Shown here one piece after another: positions 36,343 through 43,636 of a DNA stretch of 43,636 nt. Position numbers and translations under genes: made by a program. Numbering within the stretch: position 1 is the stretch's first letter; each line of letters starts with the position of its first letter. Source of the DNA: Rhodocyclaceae bacterium (GTDB lineage: Bacteria; Pseudomonadota; Gammaproteobacteria; Burkholderiales; Rhodocyclaceae); the NCBI GenBank assembly GCA_018883265.1, contig VEQK01000015.1:1-43636 (forward strand), in the 5' to 3' direction. The notes under the pieces were generated by a model, which saw only the letters and a list, made by a program, of their open reading frames with translations, did no database searches and was not told where the DNA came from.

Positions 36343-38292
36343 TTAGCCCTTGAGCTGGTCGAGGATGTGCGGGTTTTCCAGCGTCGAGGTATCCTGCGTC
36401 ACTTCTTCGCCCTTGGCGAGCGAGCGGAGCAGACGACGCATGATCTTGCCCGAACGGGTCTTCGGCAGGTTCTCACCGAAGCGGATATCCTTCGGCTTGG
36501 CGATCGGACCGATCTCCTTGCCCACCCAATCCGACAGTTCCTTGATGACCTTCTTGGCATCGTCGCCGGTCGGGCGAGCGCCCTTCAGCACGACGAAGGC
36601 CACGATGGCTTCACCGGTCAGATCATCCGGACGGCCAACCACAGCGGCTTCTGCCACCAGCGGGTTAGCGACCAGCGCCGATTCGATTTCCATGGTGCCC
36701 ATGCGGTGACCCGACACGTTCAGCACGTCATCGATACGGCCGGTAATGGTGAAGTAACCATTCTCGGCATCGCGGATGGCGCCGTCACCAGCCAGGTAGA
36801 GCTTGCCACCCAGATCTTCCGGGAAGTACGACTTCTTGAAGCGATCCGGATCACCCCAGACCATACGAATCATCGACGGCCAAGGCTTCTTGACGACCAG
36901 GATACCGCCCTGACCCCAAGGCACTTCGTTACCGGTTTCGTCAACCACAGCGGCCTGGATACCCGGGAACGGCAGGGTACAGGAACCCGGTACCAGCGGC
37001 GTTGCGCCCGGCATCGGGGTGATCATGTGACCACCGGTTTCGGTCTGCCAGAAGGTATCGACGATCGGGCAGCGGCTGCCACCGACGTTTTCGTAGTACC
37101 ACTCCCAGGCAGCCGGGTTGATCGGCTCACCGACCGAACCCATCAGACGCAGGCTCGACAGATCGTACTTCTTCGGATGGATCGCAGGGTCAGCATCGGC
37201 GGCCTTGATCAGCGAACGAATCGCGGTCGGTGCGGTGTAGAAGATGTTGACCTTGTGCTTCTGGATCATGTCCCAGAAACGACCGGCGTTCGGGTAGGTC
37301 GGCACGCCTTCGAAAACCACTTCGGTACCACCACAGGCCAACGGGCCGTAGGTGATGTAGGTGTGACCAGTCACCCAGCCGATATCCGCCGTACACCAGA
37401 ACACATCGTCCTTCTTCAGGTCGAAGGTGTAGAGCATCGTCAGCATGGCGTGCAGCAGGTAGCCGCCGGTCGAGTGCTGAACACCCTTCGGCTTACCGGT
37501 CGAACCCGAGGTGTAGAGCAGGAACAGCGGATGTTCGGCTTCAACCCAGACCGGATCACACTTGTCCGACTGCTTGTCGACCACATCACTGGCCCACACG
37601 TCACGGCCGGCGGTCATGTTAACTTCGGTACCGGTACGCTTGAACACCAGCACCTTCTTGCAAACGTCACAACCACCCATGCCGAAGGCTTCATCCGCGA
37701 TGGCCTTCAAGGGGAGCGCCTTACCACCACGGAACTGACCGTCGGTGGTGACCAGCACCTTGGCGCCGGCATCTTCGATACGGTCGCGCAGCGACTGGGC
37801 CGAGAAACCACCGAATACGACCGAGTGCGTTGCGCCGATACGGGCACAGGCCTGCATGGTGGCGATACCGTCAATGGTCATCGGCATATAGATAATGACG
37901 CGATCACCCTTCTCAACGCCCAGTTCCTTCAGGGCATTGGCGATCTTGCACACACGGGCCAGCAGCTCCTTGTAGGTAACCTTGGTCACCTGGCCGTCAT
38001 CGGCTTCAAAAATAATCGCCGTCTTATCGCCCAGACCCTTTTCGATGTTGCGATCTAGACAGTTGTAGGAGGCATTCAGCTTGCCATCAACAAACCAGCC
38101 GTAGGTCGGCGCCTTCGACTCGTCGAGTGTCTTGGTAAACGGGGTTTGCCAGCTCAGCAGTTCCTTGGCGCGCTTGGCCCAGAAACCTTCGTAATCTTTT
38201 TCCGCTTCGGCACACAGCGCCTTGTACGCATCCATGCCCGGTACAGCAGCATTTTTCACGAAATCCGGGGATGGTTGATAAACCTTCGACAT
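36343..38292 (-). CDS. acs: Acetyl-CoA synthetase (AMP-forming)
   Basis: 649 residues, the standard length. Activates acetate to acetyl-CoA with ATP. The P-loop-like AMP-binding motif [19 protein letters not shown] starts at 260, followed by [36 protein letters not shown] and [14 protein letters not shown]616 in [11 protein letters not shown] is the lysine that Pat-type acetyltransferases modify to switch Acs off. GAGGAG lies 7 bases before the ATG. Upstream of the CrbS-like sensor operon and divergent from fumarase, matching control by carbon source. Confidence 0.98.
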   Translation of the reverse strand: MSKVYQPSPDFVKNAAVPGMDAYKALCAEAEKDYEGFWAKRAKELLSWQTPFTKTLDESKAPTYGWFVDGKLNASYNCLDRNIEKGLGDKTAIIFEADDGQVTKVTYKELLARVCKIANALKELGVEKGDRVIIYMPMTIDGIATMQACARIGATHSVVFGGFSAQSLRDRIEDAGAKVLVTTDGQFRGGKALPLKAIADEAFGMGGCDVCKKVLVFKRTGTEVNMTAGRDVWASDVVDKQSDKCDPVWVEAEHPLFLLYTSGSTGKPKGVQHSTGGYLLHAMLTMLYTFDLKKDDVFWCTADIGWVTGHTYITYGPLACGGTEVVFEGVPTYPNAGRFWDMIQKHKVNIFYTAPTAIRSLIKAADADPAIHPKKYDLSSLRLMGSVGEPINPAAWEWYYENVGGSRCPIVDTFWQTETGGHMITPMPGATPLVPGSCTLPFPGIQAAVVDETGNEVPWGQGGILVVKKPWPSMIRMVWGDPDRFKKSYFPEDLGGKLYLAGDGAIRDAENGYFTITGRIDDVLNVSGHRMGTMEIESALVANPLVAEAAVVGRPDDLTGEAIVAFVVLKGARPTGDDAKKVIKELSDWVGKEIGPIAKPKDIRFGENLPKTRSGKIMRRLLRSLAKGEEVTQDTSTLENPHILDQLKG

Positions 38293-38605
38293 GTTGCATC
38301 TCCTCGCTATTGTTAGATACTGCCTGCTTACTCCGAAATGCTTGGGCTTTTCGGGCCGGCATCTAGGCGCCGATGACTGCTTTCAGACACCGGGCCGTAC
38401 GCTGGGTACGGGATCATTTAATGACCTGAGCCTTACACCCTGCTTACACGTCAAAGCCTTTGCACACGGGGTTTCCATGTGGCATTGCAGCAATCGGTCT
38501 CGGCCTTCGACTCACCGCAACGGTCCACTTTTCATTACAATTGCAACTGCGCTTCACGCACTTTCCACGCTCCTTTTCATTCATCTTCGCCGCCCGGGAA
38601 AAACC
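38293..38605. promoter_or_regulatory. Divergent control region between acs and class I fumarase
   Basis: 313 bases with no credible gene. It must contain the promoters for acs (minus) and fumarase (plus). I see GAGGAG before acs and GGGAA before fumarase, but no clear -35/-10 pair in either direction. A TGGCAT at 38480-38485 looks like half of a sigma-54 site but lacks the matching GC element. A short CCGAAA/TTTTCGG pairing lies near 38335-38360. Confidence 0.5.
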
Positions 38606-40135
38606 ATGAGCACGATCAAGCAAGAAGACTTTATCCAGTCCATCGCCGATGCCTTCCAGTTCATCAGCTATTACCACCCGCTGGACTACATCAAAGCCCT
38701 GGGCGAGGCCTACAAGCGCGAAGAAAGCCCGGCCGCCAAAGACGCCATTGCCCAGATCCTGACCAACTCGCGCATGGCCGCCGAAGGCCACCGCCCGATC
38801 TGCCAGGACACCGGCATTGCCGTCGTCTTCCTCAAGGTCGGCCAGAATCTCAAGTGGGACGCCACAATGAGTGTTCAGGAAATGGTCAATGAGGGCGTCC
38901 GCCGTGCCTACCTGAACCCGGATAACACCCTGCGCGCCTCGGTGCTGCTCGACCCGGCCGGCGCCCGTAAGAACTCCAAAGACAACACCCCGGCGGTCGT
39001 GCACTACGAAATCGTCGAAGGTGACGAGCTGGAAGTCATCTGTGCGGCCAAGGGCGGCGGTTCGGAAAACAAATCCAAGTTCTACGCGCTCAACCCGTCG
39101 GATTCGATCGTTGACTGGGTACTCAAGACCCTACCCACCATGGGCGCCGGCTGGTGCCCACCCGGCATTCTGGGTATCGGCATTGGCGGCACCCCGGAAA
39201 AAGCCATGCTGCTGGCCAAGGAATCGCTGATGGCGCCTTGCGATATCCACGAGCTGCAAGCCAGGGCCGCCGAAGGCCAGACGCTGACCCGTGTCGAAGA
39301 ACTGCGTCTCGAGCTTTATGAAAAGGTCAACGCGCTAGGCATTGGCGCCCAGGGTCTGGGCGGTCTCACCACCGTGCTTGACGTCAAGATTCTGGATTAT
39401 CCGACCCACGCCGCCTCATTGCCGGTTGCGATGATCCCCAACTGTGCCGCAACCCGACATGTGCACTTCCACCTCGACGGCTCGGGGCCGGCGCACCTGC
39501 CGACCCCGAAGCTGGAAGACTGGCCGGATATCCACTGGGCGCCCGACGCCAAAAAGGCCAAGCGCGTCAATCTCGACACGCTGACCAAAGCTGAAGTTGC
39601 TTCGTGGAAGCCGGGCGACATCCTGCTGCTCAACGGAAAAATGCTCACCGGTCGCGATGCGGCTCACAAGCGCATTCAGGATATGCTGGCCCGTGGCGAG
39701 AAGCTGCCAGTCGACTTTACCAACCGCGTCATTTACTACGTCGGCCCGGTCGATCCGGTTCGTGACGAAGTCGTTGGCCCGGCCGGCCCGACCACCGCCA
39801 CCCGCATGGACAAGTTCACCCGCATGATGCTGGAACAGACCGGTCTCATCTCCATGGTCGGCAAAGCCGAGCGTGGCCCGACCGCCATCGAAGCCATCCG
39901 CGACAATAAGGCGGCCTACCTCATGGCCGTTGGCGGTGCTGCGTATCTCGTTTCCAAGGCGATCAAGGAAGCCAAGGTCGTCGGCTTCAATGACCTGGGC
40001 ATGGAAGCCATCTACGAGTTCACCGTTGAAGATATGCCGGTCACCGTGGCGGTCGATTCCTCGGGCACCTCGGTGCACGAAACTGGCCCGAAAGAGTGGC
40101 AGGTCAAGATCGGAAAAATCCCGGTCAAGTCCTAA
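38606..40135 (+). CDS. Fumarate hydratase, class I ([4Fe-4S])
   Basis: 509 residues from the ATG at 38606 (MSTIKQEDFIQSIADAFQFISYYHP). The open frame reaches far upstream, but GGGAA and family similarity begin here. Interconverts fumarate and malate in the TCA cycle. Iron-sulfur ligands are C66 (RPICQDTG), C184 (GAGWCPPGILGIGIGG) and C280 (AMIPNCAATRH). The C-terminal beta domain (about 330-509) includes GKMLTGRDAAHKR and GPTTATRMDKFTRMMLEQTGLISMVGKAERGP. Single polypeptide of the FumA/FumB type, oxygen-sensitive. Followed closely by murI. Confidence 0.97.
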   Translation: MSTIKQEDFIQSIADAFQFISYYHPLDYIKALGEAYKREESPAAKDAIAQILTNSRMAAEGHRPICQDTGIAVVFLKVGQNLKWDATMSVQEMVNEGVRRAYLNPDNTLRASVLLDPAGARKNSKDNTPAVVHYEIVEGDELEVICAAKGGGSENKSKFYALNPSDSIVDWVLKTLPTMGAGWCPPGILGIGIGGTPEKAMLLAKESLMAPCDIHELQARAAEGQTLTRVEELRLELYEKVNALGIGAQGLGGLTTVLDVKILDYPTHAASLPVAMIPNCAATRHVHFHLDGSGPAHLPTPKLEDWPDIHWAPDAKKAKRVNLDTLTKAEVASWKPGDILLLNGKMLTGRDAAHKRIQDMLARGEKLPVDFTNRVIYYVGPVDPVRDEVVGPAGPTTATRMDKFTRMMLEQTGLISMVGKAERGPTAIEAIRDNKAAYLMAVGGAAYLVSKAIKEAKVVGFNDLGMEAIYEFTVEDMPVTVAVDSSGTSVHETGPKEWQVKIGKIPVKS

Positions 40136-40160
40136 GTATCACCCGCAGGAAAATAACCTG

Positions 40161-40973
40161 GTGCCCACAGACCAACGCCCAGTGATCGGGGTTTTCGACT
40201 CCGGTCTGGGCGGTCTGTCGGTGCTCGGTGCGTTGGCCGACTGCTGCCCAGCAGCGGATCTCATCTATGCCGCCGACACGGCGCACGTACCCTACGGCAA
40301 CAAAAGCTCGGAGCAGATTCGTGCCCGCGTGCTGGCCATGGGGCAGGCGCTCATCCTTGAGGGCTGCACCACGCTGGTCGTTGCCTGCAATACCGCCACG
40401 GCAGAAGCCATTGAAGCGCTGCGCGCCGCGCACCCCGATGTCCCCGTTGTGGGCATCGAACCCGGTATTAAACCGGCTGCCCTGAATACGCAAACCGGGC
40501 AGATCGCCGTGTTGGCCACCGCCGCTACCGCCAAGAGCCAACGTCTGGCTGATCTGATTGGTCGTCACGCCCCACACAAAAAAGTACACATCATTCCCTG
40601 CCACGGCTGGGCGACTGAAGTTGAGGCACTCAATCTTGACGCCCCCTCGATCATCGAAGAGATCAGGCGGGATTTGTTGCCACTGATTGATCACGGGGTC
40701 GATCAGGTCGTGCTCGGCTGCACTCACTACGACTTCCTCGCGCCGACGCTCAGCCGCCTCATCGGTGGTAAAGCGCAACTCGTGGGCGTAGCCAGCGCCG
40801 TTGCCCGCCAGGCTTGCAAGGTTTCAAATACAGAAACACTCACCGGCACGGGCAGCATTAGACTCATGTCGACCATGAATCCGGTGCGTCTCCCACATAC
40901 GCTATCGGCGCTGGGGCTAGAGACTTTAGTGGAACGACTCTCCGAACCGCCCCAACCGATCTCTGCCCCTTGA
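40161..40973 (+). CDS. murI: Glutamate racemase
   Basis: 270 residues from a GTG at 40161 (VPTDQRPVIGVFDSGLGGLSVL), with AGGA 10 bases upstream; no ATG fits the family start. Makes D-glutamate for peptidoglycan. D13 (FDSGLGG), the two catalytic cysteines C76 (VACNTATA) and C187 (GCTHYDFL), H189 and the CHGWA-VE loop are all present. Lies 25 bases after the fumarase stop, probably one transcript. Confidence 0.96.
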   Translation: MPTDQRPVIGVFDSGLGGLSVLGALADCCPAADLIYAADTAHVPYGNKSSEQIRARVLAMGQALILEGCTTLVVACNTATAEAIEALRAAHPDVPVVGIEPGIKPAALNTQTGQIAVLATAATAKSQRLADLIGRHAPHKKVHIIPCHGWATEVEALNLDAPSIIEEIRRDLLPLIDHGVDQVVLGCTHYDFLAPTLSRLIGGKAQLVGVASAVARQACKVSNTETLTGTGSIRLMSTMNPVRLPHTLSALGLETLVERLSEPPQPISAP

Positions 40974-41220
40974 CTTTGCTGTAACAGCCCGGCATTAAGC
41001 CGCCAGTTTGGCACTCACTAGGCGATTTAAACTGGTCAGTTGTTCCTGCGCATCGATCACGAGCTTTCGGTATCAATCTGACGGAAGCTCGGCGCAAAAC
41101 AAACCCACATCCTCATCATCCTCTGCAGGCTATACAAGAGGCAAACTGCCGCAGTTTTCTAAAGGTCTGTACTATGGAACAAACGATCTACATTTTTTCA
41201 GCCAAAAGATATTGGTAACA
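40974..41220. other. Intergenic region at the housekeeping/accessory junction
   Basis: 247 bases without a supported gene. On the minus strand a short open stretch ending at about 40998 reads VIDAQEQLTSLNRLVSAKLAA and stops, which looks like the C-terminus of an old gene but has no start. Base composition shifts toward A+T from about 41100 onward. Confidence 0.4.
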
Positions 41221-41865
41221 ATGGGTACCCTGCAAAATCGCCTTAAATTTGGATGCATCCTGCTTGCGGCAGGAACCGGTTCAAGGATGAAGAGTGTCGA
41301 TAAACTCTTGCTTGAAACTAACAACATATCGCTGATTGAGCAGAATTATAGACTTTACAAAGAGTTGAATCTGGAGCCGATTGTTGTAACCGGATTTTGC
41401 AAGGATCGAATCACTTCGGCTCTTGATAAATATGATCCGGTTTTTGTGCATAACGCAAATTTCCTGGAAGGCCAGCAGACATCGGTAATGGCTGGATTGG
41501 CAGCACTTAAAGATGACTACGATGCGGTCATCATTGCGCTTGCTGACATGCCTTTGCTGACACCAAACGATATATCTAAGCTAAAGGCAGCATATGCAAT
41601 GAAACCCAGTCTATGCTCAGCCGTTATTCCGTATGACGGGTATCGGCGCGGAAATCCGGTAGTCATTGACGCAGGTCTTATTCCCTGCATTCTCAAAGAG
41701 GGTGCAGGGGTTCGGTCCTATCTGGATCGCAATCCTGATCAGATACTATGGCACATGACTAATTCGCCTGGTTACTACATTGACGTTGATACCGTTGATG
41801 ATCTGAACTCACTCCAAGTGACCTACGGTCTCCACATCAAGCCCAGAACATATGGACAATCTTGA
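41221..41865 (+). CDS. MocA/MobA-like molybdenum-cofactor nucleotidyltransferase
   Basis: 214 residues from the ATG at 41221 (MGTLQNRLKFGCILLAAGTGSRM). The NTP-transferase fold is marked by LAAGTGSRMKSVDKLL (nucleotide loop and K28), VVTGF, ALADMPLLTP (D109, metal site) and GYRRGNPVVID. This matches the MocA/CoxC group that makes molybdopterin cytosine dinucleotide for xanthine-dehydrogenase-type enzymes, supported by the XdhC gene that overlaps its end by 14 bases. Its ribosome binding site is poor. Codon use and composition are more AT-rich than upstream genes, suggesting later acquisition. Confidence 0.88.
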   Translation: MGTLQNRLKFGCILLAAGTGSRMKSVDKLLLETNNISLIEQNYRLYKELNLEPIVVTGFCKDRITSALDKYDPVFVHNANFLEGQQTSVMAGLAALKDDYDAVIIALADMPLLTPNDISKLKAAYAMKPSLCSAVIPYDGYRRGNPVVIDAGLIPCILKEGAGVRSYLDRNPDQILWHMTNSPGYYIDVDTVDDLNSLQVTYGLHIKPRTYGQS

Positions 41866-42832
41866 TTTCAAAGCCCTTGAACGGGCAAGGGATTGGATTT
41901 CGAATGGCAGCCAGGTCTACCTGGTTACCGTAACTCGAACATGGGGGTCTGCACCAAGACCCGTTGGTTCACATGCCATTATCAGAGATGATGGCCAAAT
42001 CCTAGGCTCTGTTTCTGGCGGATGCGTTGAAGATGATCTGGCTCGAACTATTCGCCTTGGAACCCGATTCAAGAAACCTGAACTTATCACTTACGGTATT
42101 GATCAAAACGAGGCACGCCGCTGGGGTTTGCCTTGTGGCGGCAAGCTCGAACTGGTTGTTGAACCCGTTAATCAAACAGACTGGATTGATTCCGTTCTTC
42201 AGGATCTGAATAACGGGAGACGCGTCAACAGAGTATTGAATATCACTACCGGAGAAACCACAGTTAATCATTTAGATTCTCAAGATGCGTTTCAATATGA
42301 CGGCATCTCTATATCCAAACAGTATGGCCCACGATGGCGATTGCTTATGATTGGCGCCGGCCAGCTCAGCGAAGCGTTAGCGCCTATTGCGAGACAACTC
42401 GACTTTGATGTTTACATCTGTGACCCGAGAACGGAATATCGCTCAGTCTGGACCGATTCTGAAGTGACTTTCCTGGACGGAATGCCGGATGATGCGGTGA
42501 TTGATTTCAAACCGGACGTCCATACTGCGATTGTTGCACTTTCCCATGATCCAAAAATCGATGACATGGCCCTGTTAGAAGCCCTGAAATCCGATGCGTT
42601 CTATGTTGGTGCACTTGGCTCTCAAACCAACACCACTATGCGAAAAGACCGGCTTGCGCTATTTGATCTCTCGGTTCAAGCAATAGCCCGGCTTCATGGC
42701 CCAATTGGTTTATATATCGGCAGCAAAACACCGGCTGAAATCGCTGTTTCCATTGCAGCCGAACTGGTTTCAGTACGAAACGGGGTACAACCTGTGCAGC
42801 GTCGGGATTTTCAATTACTACAGACGCCTTAA
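41852..42832 (+). CDS. XdhC/CoxI-family molybdoenzyme maturation protein
   Basis: 326 residues. The XdhC N-domain has VTRTWGSAPRPVGSHAIIRDDGQILGSVSGGCVEDDL (about 28-63) and RRWGLPCGGKLELVVEP. The C-terminal Rossmann domain has LLMIGAGQLSEALAPIARQLDFDVYICDPR (about 164-193), and ends with FYVGALGSQTNTTMRKDRL and LHGPIGLYIGSKTPAEIAVSIAAE. Such proteins insert or sulfurate Mo-cofactor for xanthine dehydrogenase, CO dehydrogenase or aldehyde oxidase. No molybdoenzyme structural gene is visible in the window. Overlap with the MocA-like gene shows a two-gene unit. Confidence 0.92.
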   Translation: MDNLDFKALERARDWISNGSQVYLVTVTRTWGSAPRPVGSHAIIRDDGQILGSVSGGCVEDDLARTIRLGTRFKKPELITYGIDQNEARRWGLPCGGKLELVVEPVNQTDWIDSVLQDLNNGRRVNRVLNITTGETTVNHLDSQDAFQYDGISISKQYGPRWRLLMIGAGQLSEALAPIARQLDFDVYICDPRTEYRSVWTDSEVTFLDGMPDDAVIDFKPDVHTAIVALSHDPKIDDMALLEALKSDAFYVGALGSQTNTTMRKDRLALFDLSVQAIARLHGPIGLYIGSKTPAEIAVSIAAELVSVRNGVQPVQRRDFQLLQTP

Positions 42833-42843
42833 GTTTGGCTATC

Positions 42844-43217
42844 ATGCAGATCATTCTGGTTCATGGGATACGCCGGTTCAGTGAGCTGGCCTATGCCGAG
42901 GAGCTCCAGCGCTTTGCGATGAATCCCGGCTGCCATTATGACCCGATTGTGACGCGTGAACTCTTCAGGCACCAGGGACGGATCCCTCCAACTCTGAGGA
43001 ATCTGGTCAACTCTTTCGCGACCTGGGCCTCGCGCCACTGGATCCCGCTGAGGATCGGGCCATGATCTGTGGCAACGGCCCCATGCTGAATGAAACACGC
43101 GCGTTGCTTAAAAAGCAGGGGTTTAGGGGATCACAAGGCAAAGGCCATCCAGGGTCGTTTCTGGTTAAGCAGGCTTTTGCAGTGCAAAAACGAATTTATC
43201 ATCGGGATCAAGGCTGA
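42844..43217 (+). pseudogene. Ferredoxin-NADP+ reductase, frameshifted C-terminal remnant
   Basis: Frame one reads ILVHGIRRFSELAYAEELQRF and later PIVTRELFRHQGRI, the NADP-domain text of bacterial Fpr (HGVR-x-x-ELAY ... VTREPFRHQGRI). Near 42980 the frame slips, and a second frame continues ESGQLFRDLGLAPLDPAEDR, AMICGNGPMLNETRALLKKQGF and GSFLVKQAF to a TGA at 43215-43217, matching the conserved Fpr C-terminus. The N-terminal FAD domain is absent; sequence starts abruptly after xdhC. It is therefore a 5'-truncated, frameshifted relic. Confidence 0.8.
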
Positions 43218-43229
43218 TCATCCCAGACT

Positions 43230-43258
43230 CTTGAAAATCCAATACCCCCTCTCCATAT
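43230..43258 (+). promoter_or_regulatory. Heat-shock (sigma-32/RpoH) promoter of the hsp20 gene
   Basis: CTTGAAA (43230-43236), a 14-base spacer and CTCCATAT (43251-43258), one mismatch from the consensus CTTGAAA-N(11-16)-CCCCATNT. Position just upstream of the small heat-shock gene fits. Confidence 0.8.
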
Positions 43259-43299
43259 CAGACTCATGCGGGTAACCGCCTAACTTTATGGAGAATGAC

Positions 43300-43636
43300 A
43301 TGACCATAGTGCGTTATTCACCCCTGGATGAATTCCTCAAGAGCCTGATGACCACCACCGAACCGCGTGTCAGCAGCACGTCAGCACCATCGATTTCCGT
43401 CGATGTGTTTGAGAAAGAGAGTGCGTACGTCGTGCACGCGGATCTACCCGGTATCAGTAAAGAGGATATCGACGTCAGCATCGATGGCGCACAGCTGACT
43501 ATTTCAGCTGAACGCAAAAACGAGAAATCCGTTTCGGAGACCGACAAAGTACTGCGAACCGAGCGGCAATATGGCAAGACAACACGAACCTTTCAGTTCG
43601 AGCATGAGCTGGATGAGACGCAATCGAGTGCGCGCT
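43300..43636 (+). CDS. Hsp20/alpha-crystallin small heat-shock protein (3' end outside window)
   Basis: 112 codons visible from the ATG at 43300, with GGAG 6 bases upstream; the gene continues past the window. MTIVRYSPLDEFLKSLM is the N-terminal arm; SISVDVFEKESAYVVHADLPGISKEDIDVSIDGAQLTISAERKNEK is the start of the alpha-crystallin domain, with RTERQYGKTTRTFQFEHELDE following. ATP-independent holdase chaperone in the cytoplasm. The heat-shock promoter upstream supports the call and its regulation. Confidence 0.95.
   Translation, partial: MTIVRYSPLDEFLKSLMTTTEPRVSSTSAPSISVDVFEKESAYVVHADLPGISKEDIDVSIDGAQLTISAERKNEKSVSETDKVLRTERQYGKTTRTFQFEHELDETQSSAR

Noticed and set aside
36241-38058. A 605-codon open frame on the plus strand opposite acs
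   Set aside because: It mirrors the acs coding frame (GC-rich codon third-position effect), has no ribosome binding site and its protein is low-complexity Arg/Gly/His-rich. acs is unambiguous on the other strand.
38480-38492. TGGCATTGCAGCA resembling a sigma-54 promoter before fumarase
   Set aside because: The -12 GC element is not at the required 10-base distance from the -24 GG.
38291-38605. A 105-codon N-terminal extension of fumarase
   Set aside because: The frame is open by chance through the divergent promoter region; class I fumarases start near MSTIKQEDFI and the ribosome binding site is there.
40998-41075. Short minus-strand frame ending VIDAQEQLTSLNRLVSAKLAA
   Set aside because: Looks protein-like at its C-terminus, but a stop lies about 25 codons upstream and no start with ribosome binding site is seen; at most a gene relic.

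Overview
The window looks like the chromosome of a betaproteobacterium. The evidence is gene content and order: tRNA-Val, thrS, infC, rpmI, rplT, pheS, pheT, ihfA, merR-like and tRNA-Pro in one block; surE-pcm-nlpD-rpoS in another; and dapA-bamC followed by a metallo-beta-lactamase gene. An order such as Rhodocyclales is possible but is only an inference. Most of the window is GC-rich housekeeping DNA. The two ends, and the stretch from about 41.0 to 43.2 kb, are accessory and partly decayed.

Layout. 1-1565: start of a nitronate-monooxygenase-like gene, an IS3-family element with both inverted repeats, and the first 36 codons of an MFS gene cut off by the IS. 1576-2340: a GDT1/TMEM165-type transporter gene behind a yybP-ykoY manganese riboswitch with an intrinsic terminator. 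2421-5201: cysS, an MFS transporter and a small overlapping ArfA-like ribosome-rescue gene with a TTG start. 5285-9744: ppiB-lpxH, a BI-1/YccA membrane protein, a small unknown gene, rlmD and an Ala/Pro-rich lipoprotein. 9768-12607: dapA-bamC-MBL hydrolase. 12673-18104: a class II deacetylase-like gene, mltB and the surE-pcm-nlpD-rpoS operon. 18190-26771: an H-NS-like gene, tRNA-Pro, and the merR-ihfA-pheTS-rplT-rpmI-infC-thrS translation block ending at tRNA-Val. infC appears to start at AUA.

26770-38292 is an acetate/carboxylate module read on the minus strand. It holds acs, then (behind a terminator) a tight operon: small membrane protein, SSS-transporter/histidine kinase fusion (CrbS-like), single-domain response regulator, a membrane-anchored HAMP/PAS/degenerate-kinase/DEDDh-exonuclease fusion, a DUF294 GlnD-like nucleotidyltransferase, an SSS symporter, its DUF4212 partner and another small membrane protein. 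The plausible logic is that the sensor-transporter kinase sets acs and symporter expression, while the nucleotidyltransferase and exonuclease form a second signalling layer of unknown chemistry. I regard this as the most interesting part of the window.

38606-40973 holds class I fumarase and murI. From 41221 base composition becomes visibly more AT-rich: a MocA-like nucleotidyltransferase and an XdhC-family protein, then a frameshifted ferredoxin-NADP reductase remnant, then an Hsp20 gene with a good heat-shock (sigma-32) promoter that runs off the window end.
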